Part shown: one piece after another, positions 10,360-22,864 of the stretch
Numbering within the stretch: position 1 is the stretch's first letter
How the letters are laid out: every line of letters starts with the position of its first letter
Source: Ligula intestinalis
Taxonomy: Eukaryota; Platyhelminthes; Cestoda; Diphyllobothriidea; Diphyllobothriidae
Length of the DNA stretch: 64,000 bases
NCBI GenBank assembly: GCA_036362985.1
Contig: JAYGXS010000007.1
Location: 18,872,482 to 18,936,481, forward strand
Direction: 5' to 3'
Notes under the pieces: model-generated
The model's database searches: none
Seen by the model: only the letters and a program-made list of their open reading frames with translations
What the model was told of the DNA's origin: nothing
Position numbers and translations under genes: made by a program

Positions 10360-13160
10360 TTGATCAGCAAGTTTGATTAGGTCACCTAACATATAAATTG
10401 TCATTGCGGTGACTATTGTTGGTTTAGATACGTCGATGTTCGCTGAAAGGTCACGAATTCTTATTGGGCCTCCTAGGCGTATAAGTAAAACTTACACCCA
10501 AATGAGATTCTTGACCGGAAAACAATTAAAAAACACGGTTTACCTAATGCAAATGAGAACCGAGACTGCCAGAACTATTCCAGCAGTCGTGTTGGTCATC
10601 CACTTTCTTAAAATCGGACGTTCAGGGTGTGTTTGCGATGCCATATGGCGTTGAAATGTCTGCTTGTCGTACGGTTTTCTCAGTTGTATCTCGAGCGACC
10701 AACTATGACTACTATCTGCATTGTTAACTGTGACCAACATCTAATCGTGTCACAGTGCGTCTGTACTCACCCTTCCGGCGGGGTATTTTGGCAGCACGGC
10801 TGCTTGTCGTCTCCAGAGGGCCTGAAGCCCCCAGTCAATAGAATAGCCGCATGGGGTGTAACGCAAACCGACGTGACGGCAGTTCACTGATTGGTTACAA
10901 ATGGACAGGTATTGGCGCTCACGCGCGTGTATGCCTTGCGCCGTGGCTTAACTAATCAACGACTAGTATTTGTCTTGTTATAATATCTGCTGTGATAGCA
11001 TGGTGAGTCGCTTGTATGCTCGCTAAATGAAGTTAACATTTCAAAGGCACCTCCAAACTTTTAAATCGAGGTACTACTTTAAACATATATCGGTTAGCTA
11101 TTTTGCTGACTATAAACTCATCCCCAGGAACTTTTTCGTTTTCTCCTAAATCATGAAGTTGTCTGCACATTATGCTACCAACGTTTTGAGGAAAGTAAAA
11201 TAACTCTCATTACTGATGGTTGTAACTTGCGGTCTTTATGTATCGTTTGCGACCCTACGTTGTTCTCTTTTTTGCATACGCATTCTTATCCTTTGAGTTT
11301 GAACGACTTGAAGGCTGTGATATATGCTAGCTGTTTAAAAGGTAGCAAGCAGGTGATTTTAACTCACTTTACGCGATAATACATGACGTCGAGCAAAAGA
11401 GCGAATTGTGGATGGGTTTAAGCAAGACCTCTCGCTTCATATTTGGAGATGATAAGTGAAGCTGCAATAGAAAATGGTCAGAGTCATAGAGAGAATAAAT
11501 GATCCCCTTCAACCAGTCTTAGAGGCGTCGTTCCTTGAGCTTGCCAAGAAACAGCCGGCGAATATTATATGCCCTTCATTTCCCCTTGACCCTCTGAACA
11601 AGATCTAAATGCCGGCTCAGTTCCAGCCATGGGATTGAGTTCGACCGCATGCTTATTCAACTATTTAGTACTACTTTCACCGAAATCATGATAAGCAAGG
11701 CATGCATAGATGTTTATAAAGCACCGATAATAGTATTTTTCAATATATTGTCTATTCCTTCCATCAGATAAACTCAAAGACATCCGCCCATTAAATATTT
11801 CCAAATTTCGTATGTTTACTGCGATATTCGTCTCCCAAAACACACGGTGAAAACTTTTTGGTTAAAAAGGAACTTATCCTGCCTCACGATGCAGTTGAAC
11901 CTCTCAACTAAAAAGGACACCTTCACCTACAGAGTCAGTTAACTTCTGATTTAATATAAAGGAAAAAATGATGTCTAGATTAAATTCAATGTCTAAGCGA
12001 ACAGGAATTCATGAATAAATAGAGATCATCTGTGTGGAGCCAGTATATCCCCATATTCTTACCACATAGCATTCTTCCTATCTTTTATGGCAAGCCGAAT
12101 TTTAATTGAACACTCTAAACGCCTTCTTACATTGGGTAACCTCGTCACTTAATCCTTGATACACTTGAAATAAGAGAAACAGCCTTCCCATTTACCATCT
12201 CGACCGTGGACTCCACAGCAACGTAGCGCATGTACAGTGATTTTCAAGTGAATTAGATTAAATTGGAAGTACAGTTGTCTTGCATCTACCACACTCTCTC
12301 TTCTCCCAACCGTATTTACTCGTATTCGGTAATATCTTCTGGGGCCTTAAAAACAGTAGGATAGAAATTAGGCCCTTCTCCCTTTTGCATTACTACAGTT
12401 AGGTCCACACACCGTCTCTGTGAGTAGGAATACTCTGTCAAATAACCACTACCAAGAAGTGTGCTCAGCTCTAGTTCGGCTATTTCTTTCAAAACACATT
12501 ATATTACCAGAATGGTCAGGCTTGCAAAAACTGTACCTGTGGCCTAAGAAAAAACAACATAGCAAAAAATATTGACAATACCACAAAACAGCGCAGCGCA
12601 GCACTGTGGGTGATTGGGCTTGCATTTGCAGTCGGCAGATGGTCGACACAGAGCTGTAGCACAGAGTGTTGATTGGCCAGCGTGAAACAATGAATGATCT
12701 GTGTGCGTGCAAGCCCTTTCTATACCAAGGTTTGCTTACTTTTGGTCGCCAGGATAAAGCTTTGATCGATATGTATTCAGTGCTCGTACCTAAAATGCCA
12801 CGATGTTCATGCTGATTTGCGTATAAAAAATCTTTTGTTATATTAGGTGTGCCCAAATGAATAAAAAGAGCTCTAGTGATGTGTAGCTGACAAACCCATC
12901 TCCGGAAATAAACGCATGCCTGTCTCAGCTAGCAAATACTAAGAGAGAAACTGAGTTCTTTATCACTCCGGGGAGTGCCAATCTAACATTCGACGATTGG
13001 ACTTCCAGCTAATATAGTCGCGTGTTTGGGTCTTAGGTGCCGCAAGACCTAGGGCAGGTGGAAAGGGGTATATTAACGGCTGATAGTCTAGGCAGATATT
13101 ATTGCCGCTGTGCGGCAGCTGTCAGAGCCCGAGAAATGAGATCCAAAGCAGAGCGGGAGG
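10360..13160. other. No recognisable gene
   Basis: No domain, splice-consistent exon series or element was identified. At 10905-10970 the words TTGGCGCTCACGCGC and CTTGCGCCGTG recall repeats at 47.2, 49.8 and 50.2 kb. The open frame at 12449-12856 (minus) has no recognisable feature. Confidence 0.4.
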
Positions 13161-13169
13161 AGTATATTC

Positions 13170-13430
13170 CGTAAGCGATCGGTGAACGTTCATCAGCGAG
13201 CGTCAATATTTACCGATCTAAACTGGCAAGAAAACGGGCTCGTGATTTAATCGTTAGAGTACAAAACTTCTGAGTAAAAAGCTCGCGAGTTCGGGCCTCG
13301 GATTATGCACCACTTGGGGTTGGGTATGACTGGATAAGGACGACTAGAATAGCAATTCTGGTCTCGCTTGTCTTTGCCATTCTAGTACCCCTTGTCCTTA
13401 TCGGTTATTCATTTATACCTATATATTTGA
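13170..13430 (+). repeat. tRNA-derived SINE, copy 2 (best copy)
   Basis: Positions about 13235-13310 look like a tRNA body: AATCGTTAGAGT (A-box region), an anticodon-arm-like segment around ACTTCTGAGT, and CGCGAGTTCGGGCCTCG (B box, close to GGTTCGANTCC). The downstream body GGGTATGACTGGATAAGGACGACTAG and a later segment match the copies at 6.3 kb and 29.7 kb. The body is tRNA-like rather than a gene: the acceptor stem is not paired. Confidence 0.6.
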
Positions 13431-13829
13431 ATGGGAGAAAAGAAATTCCGTGCAATAACATTGAAGTTAAATCGGTTCTCTGGCAAAAAAAGTTAACTTC
13501 GACGCCGGTCCTCACAGGTCGTCGTCAGACTTGCGTAAATGTGCAAAAAAGCAATTAGCGTTGAAGCCGTGTTAAAAAATCGATAGCCATCTGGTGTGTG
13601 CGTGCCAGTAACATGCCGCCTTTTGCGTCAATCTTTACTGATCAGTTCTCGTTTCCTTAATTTGCCCTGAGATTCCTTTAAATAGCATCTGAGTCAGAAT
13701 CGAATGACAGACGTTGATTGGGTTCGAGTTTTTACGACGTTAGTACCAAGACCCGTGCAGATCGACCGAGGGCGTGAGAAGGCAATGGCATGTTGGATAA
13801 CACAATGCGTGGCATGCGAAATCAAAATT

Positions 13830-14700
13830 CGTCAGTGGAAATAGCGCTGGTGGCGTACTGCTACCTGACACCCAGGACAGCAGATTTTAAGCAGTCTACG
13901 CGCACGACCTCTTTTGAGAGTCCCACAGTCATTGCAAAACGTCTTTGTACCTAGAGAGACAAGTTGAAAGGAGCCATCATATAGGATTTCCAACGGCCGG
14001 CAGATTTGAGCACTGCGGAGACAGTCATGAGGGAATATCGCCAATTCCTTCTTCCCGTAAGATTTAAAGTTGGAGGGCGTAAACACCACAATCCAGTGGA
14101 CATGGTCCTTCCAGTTCTCCAGACCACTCGCGGTGCGTAGGGAACTCTTAAAGTGGCCATGCAACCACTGGACCTTCCCGTTAGCAGCTTGGTGATAGAC
14201 CCTAGTGTGGATGCGAGTACAGCCTTAAAGGAAAAAGAGAGACTGGTGGAATTTAGACTCAAACTGGACACCGCAATCGTCTGTTATGGAAGAGGGCGCA
14301 TCAAAGATGGCAAACGAACGACTTAGCAAAACTCCTCTCACTGTTAAAGCAGTTTCATCGGACATAGGTACAGCTCCCGGCCATCAAGTAAATTAATGCA
14401 CAGAGGTAAGGTGATATAAATGGTCGTCGGACCGAGGCAAGGGGCGTACAATGACCATCTGTACGTGATCAAACCTTGCTTAGAGGCTGGAAAAAGCTCT
14501 GATGAAAACATTGCTGTGCGTTTTGACAGTACGCCGCTGACAGCCGAGAAATGCCCGTCTCCAAGCTTTCGGGCCCACGTGCATCCCATGCCCGACGAAA
14601 CAATGGAAACTAGTTTGTTGGTAGCTGGACTTGCATGGTGAGAAAACTTGTGCGGCGAGAAAAAGGTGTTATGGGGTTGGATGGCGGCACACGAGGGTGA
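13830..14700 (-). mobile_element. Ty3/gypsy integrase remnant, internally deleted
   Basis: Minus-strand frames give the integrase in order: a zinc-finger scrap (LGCQRRTVKTHS) at about 14540, RFDHVQMVIVRPLPRS, then FDAPSSITDDCGVQFES, a TAA, YHQAANGKVQWLHG, ENWKDHVHW, and finally CRPLEILYDGSFQLVSLGTKTF. Compared with the family pattern, the first Asp of HxDxVGPLP is Val, the second Asp (ITDD) is kept, and the catalytic Glu after NG is Gln. About 100 residues are deleted in frame before the C-terminal block. The enzyme is therefore dead at two of three catalytic positions. Confidence 0.82.
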
Positions 14701-15012
14701 CGGAAGGCGGTGCGGTCGGCACAAATGATGGTGTTGTTGCCAGTACGCAGCGGAAGCGCCTAAAGTTAGAGTTCGGATACATTGTTGTCACAGGATAAAC
14801 CGACACGGCCTTGTTTAGGCTTTTTAATTTCATGAGAAATTAATTTCTGTTCACGGTCTATAGGCGTAGACCAAAATTGTAAGTGTATATTTGGGTTTAA
14901 ACCCGTCAACCACTGCGAAATATGCACTTGCTGCCAACGGACGGGCTTTAGTAGTATAGATTGATGTTGTAATTTACCATACTTACAGCGTAGGTACTAG
15001 CTAAAAAGCTTA

Positions 15013-15090
15013 GACACGTGTTTCGCCGGTATTCTGCCGCTGTTTGACACAGCTGCGAGGGGTCCGGCTCATCAGTGGCGTTGTTTAGAA
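15013..15090 (-). ncRNA. Hammerhead ribozyme candidate with long helix II loop
   Basis: On the minus strand CTGATGA (15075-15069) is followed by GCCGG (15068-15064), a 34-nt loop, CCGGC (15029-15025), GAAAC (15024-15020) and ACGTGTC. Core boxes CUGANGA and GAAA are exact and helix II is a perfect 5 bp. Helix III can form as palindromic ACAC/GUGU, and the cleavage triplet would be GUC. Helix I is poorly paired next to the core (A-U, then an internal loop, then an AA/UU-rich stem), which lowers confidence. Hammerheads of this type are known in pseudo-LTRs of Penelope elements and in schistosome satellites. Confidence 0.55.
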
Positions 15091-15418
15091 TCTCAGGGAC
15101 CCGGATCCTAGGAGTGGGTTGCTAGTGAAGAATGGAGGGTCTGAGCAGCGCGTCAGTTGCGTCATTGCGTGACCAGTCGATATGACGGAGGCACGATAAG
15201 TAACTATCTACTTTACCCCACAGAAGAGCGCGCAAAAACCCCATCATTATGTAATACGGGGCCGGGTTTAATTAAGATTATGCAGGTGGACAATACAAAG
15301 GATGGAAAATCTACATAAAAAGAACTAATAAAAGGATAAAAACAGCAATACTTATTTAAATAATTAACGTTTGTCAACAAAAAACGCGCCATAATTTAAA
15401 TGTGCAAATACGCAAATA

Positions 15419-15831
15419 CAGTAGTCGCCAGTTATTAAGCCCACGGCTAATAAGCCCAGCCGCCTATTAAGCCCAAGTCAGCTTGGGACGGAATTTTACA
15501 TTGCAAATTCCACCGGATAATAAGCCCAGTCGCCGGCTACAAAGTGCAGTTTGCCAACAGGATAGAGGGAAGTTCTCATCTCTCTGCGTGCGCAACTGGT
15601 TACGTGTCGCAAATGATTAGTTTTGTTTTTGTAATTACATAAAATACAGACAAAAAACATTCTTTTCTTGTACATAACCAAGCTCTTCACATAAAACAGT
15701 GCGTATGTAATGTATAATGCTTATCCTGCGTTTGCTAATCAAGAACTAGGACTCTCCGCTTAATGCGCCCACCGCTTATTAAGCCCAATTTGGTCTGGTC
15801 CCGAGGTGGGCTTAATAGCCGGCGAATACTG
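15419..15831. mobile_element. 413-bp non-autonomous DNA transposon with ~26-bp TIRs and GGGCTTATTA subrepeats
   Basis: The left end CAGTAGTCGCCAGTTATTAA matches the reverse complement of the right end (CAGTATTCGCCGGCTATTAA) at 23 of 26 positions through AAGCCCAC. Inside, the motif TTATTAAGCCCA or its complement recurs at least six times. No coding capacity is seen. A TA precedes the left end, but the right flank gives no clear duplication. CAGTA-type ends recall pogo/Tc1-like MITEs; that is a guess. Confidence 0.7.
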
Positions 15832-15879
15832 CATTGGGAACAGCTCAACTTCGCGGAAACACGCAAAAAACATATGAAT

Positions 15880-16340
15880 TTTCGATATTAAACTAATGAT
15901 ATATAGAAAATGAAACAGAACTGCAGTTCACTTATAAGCCTAGAACTAAATTGCAAATTAAATTACACTTACTTAAGAAATTTAAACTTGAATGGGCTAA
16001 ACTCACTTAACTAAAAAATAATCTAAAAGTAAAATAATGATGAATAATAATGAACTAAAAACTAAACTTAAAACTCAACTAAAATATAAATAAGTCAAAT
16101 AAACCAAATGAACTAAACTAAGCTAAAGTGAACAAGTAAACAGTCGCATGTGACTAATAAATCTTTAAAATAAATTTAAAAGTAAACTAAAACCTCATCA
16201 AACTTAAGAAGTAAAGGTTATGTGCAATAAGCTAAAATCAGTAAACAAAAAAGAAATCTACAACTATAATGAAATTAATTAAGCACAATAAGAAACTAAA
16301 AATGAATATAAATAAATTATAAGTAAAAAACAAATGCAAG
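15880..16340. repeat. AACTAAA-type low-complexity repeat
   Basis: AT-rich DNA made of degenerate AACTAAA / TAAACTA words. The same composition is found at 44930-45060 and inside the MITE at 51001-51292. No gene is present. Confidence 0.6.
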
Positions 16341-16399
16341 TTATTGAATTTCTGAGCTCATTTTCGTTTCGAAGACGTTAAATTATTTAAACAAGTTCT

Positions 16400-17530
16400 G
16401 GGAGGTAAAGTAAATTTCTACCATATCAGATGAACTGAGAGTTATAGCCCAGTTGGCGAATCTCTCGGGGGTTAAACTTAACTTCGAGTGGGAAGAAAGG
16501 GGTTTGTGAATTCCCTTTCGTTAAAAATTACTGGAATTTTTTTATAGCGAATTACACAGCATGAAACGCCCACCCAAATATATTGTACCATGATTTGTTT
16601 GGTTTTAATTTTCTTGAGATGAAAGATAAGGGGTACGTCAAATCGGTCAGATGCTGCTGAAGGACGTTGCCGAATAAATTATTTGAGGCTTAAACCATAT
16701 GGGAGATGAGATCATCAGGGGCAGTGGTATCGGTCGGGGTAATCTTGGTCTTCTCAAGAACAGCAGGGGTGTCTGCGGATAGCTCGGAAGACCATTTGGC
16801 ACCCGAGAAGAGAGCCTTCAACAGGAGAATGGTGTCGGCACAGTTAGGGAAGACCTGACTGTAGACGTTCACCCTGTCTTAAATCGTTGCAGATGAGAAG
16901 AAGTTGGGAATTCACAGATGGTCTAGCTTTTTGAAGAGAGCGGATGGATGCTTTTGGTGTCGACCAGGTGACCCAGAAAATTGAGTGAGCGAACGCGGAA
17001 GATGTACTTAGACTGGCTGCTGAAGGCGTCGAACACTGTTACAGGATGCCCCATGTGGTCTTTGGTGACGGACTTGACTGTAAACACGAGGTCAATATGG
17101 GCCTATGCAAAATGAATACCTTCGTCTATGAACCTTGGAAAAGTTTGAGAGACACTGTAGAGTTCAATCGGCATGTATGAGAAGACGAGGATGCTTAATG
17201 GAGCATTGACTACCGTCTTTGAAATGTCCTGCTGGGTGAGTTTGATCTGGTGGAAAGCACGCACCAGGTCGATCTTTGTGAAATCAGACTTGCCATATAA
17301 GTTACTGGCAAAATCAGCAGGAGGGGTAAAGAGCCATCGGTCTGGGATGGTGACGTTAATCAAGTTTCTGTAGTCGTCGAAGCGGGGCTAATCACCTTTG
17401 ACGGCCTTTGGGACCATGTCGACGGACGTGGCTCACATCTGAAGCATACGGCCGAAGTCGGCCATGGCGGCAGACAGGCGTGCGGGCGCAAGATGGCAAG
17501 GTTTCGCCAGACGTCAGCGTGAATATTGGA
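16400..17530 (-). mobile_element. Ty3/gypsy reverse transcriptase and RNase H remnant
   Basis: Reading the minus strand from 17530: CHLAPARLSAAMADF and MVPKAVKGD (RT entry), then INVTIPDRW, GKSDFTKIDLVRAFHQIKL (RT motif with the first Asp), FIDEGIHFAAYID (where YxDD is expected, here damaged), FLGHLVDTKSIHPL, FPNCADTILLLKALFSGAK (connection), then VLQQHLTDLTYPLSFISRKL and REIRQLGYNSQF (RNase H). Frames change repeatedly and several stops interrupt. The closest relative in the window is 41260-42362, same strand. Both are 5' and 3' truncated. Confidence 0.85.
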
Positions 17531-17539
17531 CGTCAAAAA

Positions 17540-17610
17540 TGCTATAGATTCTAAAAATGCGGTTAAGCAGAAATAGTATAGATTCTAAAAATGCAGTACA
17601 TAATTTTTTT
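17540..17610 (+). repeat. Short direct duplication
   Basis: TATAGATTCTAAAAATGC occurs twice about 35 bp apart, at the right edge of the gypsy fragment. Small local duplication; nothing else is seen. Confidence 0.6.
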
Positions 17611-17711
17611 CCCAGGTTATAAAAAATAGCCTACTGAGGGACGATTATGCTATCTTCAGAATGAATTCCATCTATTTTTTCCATTTTTGTCTTCTAACCT
17701 TTTTAAAGGAA

Positions 17712-18427
17712 ATGGACAAGTTCTCGAACATCCCATTTATGAATGAAGTCGAAGAGGATGCTGGGCCATCGTCCCCTGATACCGAGGTAAATGGCGAAGT
17801 TAATGCGTGAGAATTCTTTACTAAATATTCATAGAAAATATACTATTTTTGAAATCACGTGTACATACGTGAATTTTGACTTAATTTATAAACTATGGAG
17901 CAGGAAATTGATATTTATTATTCGCCACTGAGTAAATGACAGATAACTGAGTTTATTGTTATGTTGTTATCCTTTTCTTAGCCAATATTGACTTCTACTT
18001 AATTAATTTCTGGGACTCATATGACCGCTTGTATTGGCAATAGTTGGATATTGTTGTATACGTTTACTCGGGTCTCACTAATAGTTACCGTAAACGTTCA
18101 AGTTTGGAAGCTGAACAGCTACTGAAACTTCCGTTTAAAGCACTTCGACTCTGAGTTAAACAATAAAAGCTTGGAGACTGCATCTTTTGTTTTCTTTTCA
18201 TTTGTAGGAAGACGAAAACCTCTCATGTATCATGCCTATAGATAAATCTGTCAGCGCACTGTGCTAGCGAATCAAATGGTGAGGACGACGACTGTAAGGC
18301 GCATCCGGATCATTGTACAAATTTAAAAGATGTACGAAAATATTTTATCTATGGAGGAATGGAGGCGCTAGTGCACATCCTTGACCTGACACTGCACATA
18401 TACGTGACCGTAAATTTCTTCAAAAAG
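17712..18427 (+). pseudogene. Possible N-terminal exons of an XK-related (XKR) protein
   Basis: ATG at 17712 opens an acidic 25-residue segment (MDKFSNIPFMNEVEED...) ending at 17786 with donor GAG|GTAAAT. A strong pyrimidine-rich acceptor ends at 18207, but the exon from 18208 hits TAG after 19 codons. Acceptor CTATAG at 18236-18241 would give an open frame to donor AAAAAG|GTAGGG at 18427. That frame has an acidic stretch and then YGGMEALVHILDLTLHIYVTVNFFKK, like the first membrane segment of XKR proteins (D/L-x-x-x-D-x-W-V-A-V-x-Y/F-F). Link to the XKR-like pieces at 28.7-29.6 kb is inferred from strand and order; middle exons were not found. A decayed copy is likely. Confidence 0.5.
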
Positions 18428-18429
18428 GT

Positions 18430-21400
18430 AGGGATCCCATTTTCCATAGTCTTTGATAGAAATGTCTGTCAAAAAAAGAAGTAAGCGACAAATATGGGGG
18501 GTTCGACCGTTATTTCAATCAAAATTTAATCAGAAATGAACGTCTGTGTGGCGTTTCAACAAAGCGTATTCCGAAATTAGTTAAGGCAAGCCGGGATGCC
18601 GAATTTTGACTGAGCATCTTCCGGGTCGCTTGCATAACTGTTGCTCGCTAAAATGTGTGCGCATAACTGTTTTCACGAATTTTCCATGGCTTTTTAATTT
18701 CATACAGATTATATAGAAATCGTGCGCAAAGGTGGCACTTAGGTGATAGAAGGTTCTTTCTTACAAATTCTATTTCGCTGCAAAATGTTTATTGCAAGTT
18801 GAAGAGTTTTTTTTTAAATTTCCGAACAAATTTTAGCTCAATCAACCAATGGACTTGCGGTTAGGATTGTCACAATATAAGCGATACATTAAAACTGAAA
18901 CAAGATAATAATACCTGCATTTAGGCCCTTAAGTTACCAGATATGGTTCGCGACACATTGCAGAGGTAGTGAACCACGCTGTATGCGTTACAGGGAAAGT
19001 TTTAAAATAGGAAATCATCATGCTATAGAAGAAGTCAGTTCAAAAATTTTAAAATCAGAAATGTTAAATGGAATAGACAAGTTCAAAAACCAGTAATTTC
19101 CAACAAAATGAAGGCAAGGATGGATATTTTGCACGCTTTTTAAAAATTATATTTGGATTTACAGAGAGGCCTAAAATACATGGAAGCGATCAATAGCAAA
19201 AAAATAGGAATAGAAATTGGATTTTGCTGCCTGCCGGAAAGATATGGAATCATAAGCGAGCACCAGGGTTAGATAGAATTACCTTTGGACTATGTTTTAT
19301 CCAGTTTGTCCTTCCTATTTGAATAAATAGTAAAACATTGTAAGAATCTCGTTATAACAATCTTTTTACACTAAGACTGGACCATCTGTGAATAAGATTA
19401 TTTAACAGAAAGATCTTATGTTTAGGATTTTTAGTCTGCAAGCTGAATACTTTGCATGGAAAGAAAAGCATGCATATCCATCTGGTTGTATGAAGGCATC
19501 GGATGGAGGCTTCAAAGTTTGTAATATCTTTTAATTGTAAACATGTGAAAACCAATAGATGAACTCCTTTAATTTTAGCACTTGAACTACAGGAAATTGG
19601 CTGTGGAATAGGTACAATAAAATGCAGGTTTCTTACCGAATTTCTACAGTATGTTTGCATTGAGAGGAAAATCGAAAATTACCAGATAAAGACATTCTGC
19701 ATACTTATTCATGTTCTACCGAATTTGGTTTGTGCAGGTTGCTGCATAGACAAGCATTCAAAAACTAGCCTCCTGTCATTTACGAAATGCAGCATATGAC
19801 ATTTTTATTGATCACATATTTAAACTTTAGTAACTAGCTCTACCTTAAAACACATTTCAGATATTTTGTAAACTGGAGGCACTACATAAAGAGACATTTC
19901 CACGAGTGGAAACGTTGCGGGTGGTTGAAAGGTCGAGCGTTAAACTGCGGACAATACGATCTGGTTTAATTATGCAATGTCTACGTTTCAACCAAATTAG
20001 TATTACTACTACACTTGCATAATCTCAATCTACTCGAAAAATTCTTAAAAACGTCTTCTCAGCCCACATCTTCCGACAGAAGTTCGCACGAAGGCCACTT
20101 TACTGCATTTGCATGTTGTTATTTCTGAATTAGCCAGTGCTTTTAACAACCTTTAGTAATAGTCGAACTACGCGATTTGAAAGGCCTAGGTCTAGACATA
20201 TCATTTCTACTTCGACTGAGCCCAATTGCTATCATTGAAAATCTTGCGTGCTTTTTTGACCCAAAATAGACGGAAACGACAGCTAATGACGTGTGGTAAT
20301 AATCGAAAGGTTTTAAATTGCATAACCTAATAGCCAACCTGCAAACATATAAATTGACGCACTATTAAGCCATGTAAGCTGCTTCAGTTTCCAAACAAGA
20401 AACCTTTTCTGCGAAGTCAAATCTTATCTGAAACAACTTTAATTTCCAAATGTGTTGACAATGTCACTATCCCGACATTAAAATGTCCATTCAATTTGGT
20501 TTCCTTTCTCTTGGCAAGGCGAAATCGTGTTAGCCATATTGGGCACCTGCGTCATTGCTGTTCCCTATTTGTGTACTATTCTTCTGAGCCATCTCTGATT
20601 TTGGCTCATTTCACGTAATCAAACTGGCACGAAAAGGCCCTGCCTTGCATACTCTGCCAATTGTGCCTGTCCTTTGCTATGTGCGGTTGTACGTACCCAA
20701 AAAATTGTAGCCCAGCAACATTAACTCCCTTATACAGTGAATATCGAAACGTTCGTCGTAAATTACAAGGGTGGTTATATTTGCACTCATATAAACCGGG
20801 ATTTATTGATGTGGTTGCATGCGCTCGAAACATATTTATGCATGACGGAGCCGCCGAAGTCACACAGCAGTAAATCGCCAAGAGTTACAGTAACAAAGTA
20901 AGAAGTTACATTTGTGAAACTCCATAGTCTTTAAGTGAATGATTCGATAATCTGCTATGATTATTCATATCTCCTCCATTAACTGTTTTCTAAGTGATTG
21001 GAGTCAGGCCACACAGAAGCGGAAATCACACGAACAGATGTATGAAGTAGTAACTGAAGAGTAATTAACGCCTGTTAGAATGGTGCTTCTATCTCTAGGC
21101 AATGGAGGCTTCTGTTTCCTCTGCTTCACCTCCTGTTACTCTTCTTACTGTGCCTCACTGTGACTTGGCTTGTAACGTCTGTGATCCAGCTCTGTTTACT
21201 CTACGAGTGACCGATAGAATCTGGATGCCATGTTTGTGAAGGGTCAAGTCTTAGCACTACGGATACTTTTCCCTGCTCGTAATCTTTGTTATTTTAAAAA
21301 GTAGCTGAAGCTTTACCCTCGGGGAGTTGCCTTGTTTTCAGGTCTAACCTGCGGTAATTCAGGCCTACCACTTTATTTACTTATCGTCTGTTTTGCCCTT

Positions 21401-22420
21401 AGGATACACTGATATTGAAGTTATCACCTGTAAATGCAAAAATAGCCCCCGTTATCAACTGAGGTCCTGCCAAGGGGTTGTTGTGAGTGTTGGTCCTAGC
21501 AGAAATTATATCCCGTGATGTATATACGCAAACATTGGTTACCATTATTGATTATCTAGATATTCTGAATGCATCCAACGTTAAATGTTAAGTATAATGT
21601 TGTTTATTCTCCTTACAGTGCGTAATGATAGCATAGGTTATGTCGGCCAACTGCTGATCCCAAGGTCAACTATCAAGATTTACCAAACAGTGGGCGTAAG
21701 TTCCAGGGCTGAAGACGTTGTTTTCCCTAACTGCTTAGCCAAAGTTGGTGTAGGTTACGAAACTTGGAAATGATAGTAGTGATGCAAATCTGGACATGGC
21801 TGATCAGCTAACAACAATTCTTATCCGGGTTTGGCAACTGACGCCAACCTGATACAAACATTCGGCATCATGCGTGGTAAAGGCTGCTGTCTTTTATCTG
21901 GAGATAGCTTCAAGATAGCAATAAAAATAGCCTAAAAAGGTGATGTGCTCAAAAAAACTGTGGTAGACAGCTTTCTGAAGCACGAAATTATTTCTTGAAT
22001 AGGTTTATTGATGCTTCGAATACTTTGCCCAATGATAATGCTATTTGTATATCCGTACAGGCTAAAACGGATTTGCACTACGCACCACAATGAAATCTGA
22101 CCGCTTTATTGATGCCAACAATTTGAAAATCATTATGATGCTTCTTGAATCAGTTAAACAAAAACGTTTTGTAGAATTTGCCAACTTCTCTAACTCAGTG
22201 ACCACAACTATTCGTATTCACCATGGCTTTTGCAGACCATCGAGAATTTACGTTTGTCTCTGTGGCATATGTGTATCTAAACAAACTTCTGCAATGCACA
22301 TCATCTTGTGTATGGATAGCTACCAATGTGGCTAACGCCTCAAATAGTTAGTCTTTCTGTATAGTTTTTAAGTTTTCCTTCTTTAAAATGATAGGAGTGA
22401 TGCAACTTTTTTAATATCCT
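18430..22420. other. No recognisable gene (possible XKR intron)
   Basis: AT-rich DNA with short open frames on both strands and no supported motif. If the XKR-like exons at 18 and 28.7 kb belong together, this is intronic. Confidence 0.4.
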
Positions 22421-22429
22421 TCGACTCCA

Positions 22430-22495
22430 GGTAATGAAAAGTGGGCTCAAAGGCCCATGCCTAATTTCGATTGAATAAAGTAGACTAACTTGAAC
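22430..22495 (+). repeat. Probable LINE 3' tail
   Basis: GGGCTCAAAGGCCCATGCC followed by ATTGAATAAAGT resembles the hairpin-plus-AATAAA tails at 3890-3930 and 49560-49600. Confidence 0.4.
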
Positions 22496-22864
22496 TCTAG
22501 TAATCGAGTCCCAGACATTACCAGTGAGCTAATAGTCCGAATATCTTGTCGCTTGCTACTGTGGATATTGCTTACACGGAAGAAGAAGATGCGATCGCTG
22601 AAACAAAAGGTTTATTAGCTAGGCCTTTTGAACTCTCGCTTGAACCTATTATCAGACGCAGAGGTAAAGTGAAACAAGGTGCGCAGCATATGTTTTCAGT
22701 GACGGCCACGCGACCACGTGTGTTTACATGGTGGTCCACGTCCGAATGGTTGGTAGGCGCGATTTCAACGTCTTTACTTGGTTTTCTGTATGTAAGGACG
22801 ATGAGTCTACCCTAAGGCATTTGTCAAGTTGGAATCTGTTTGACCTCCAGAAAGCTAGCGCGGC

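Noticed and set aside
13235..13310. Functional tRNA gene
   Set aside because: Acceptor stem does not pair and the B box has a mismatch; three related copies indicate a SINE.
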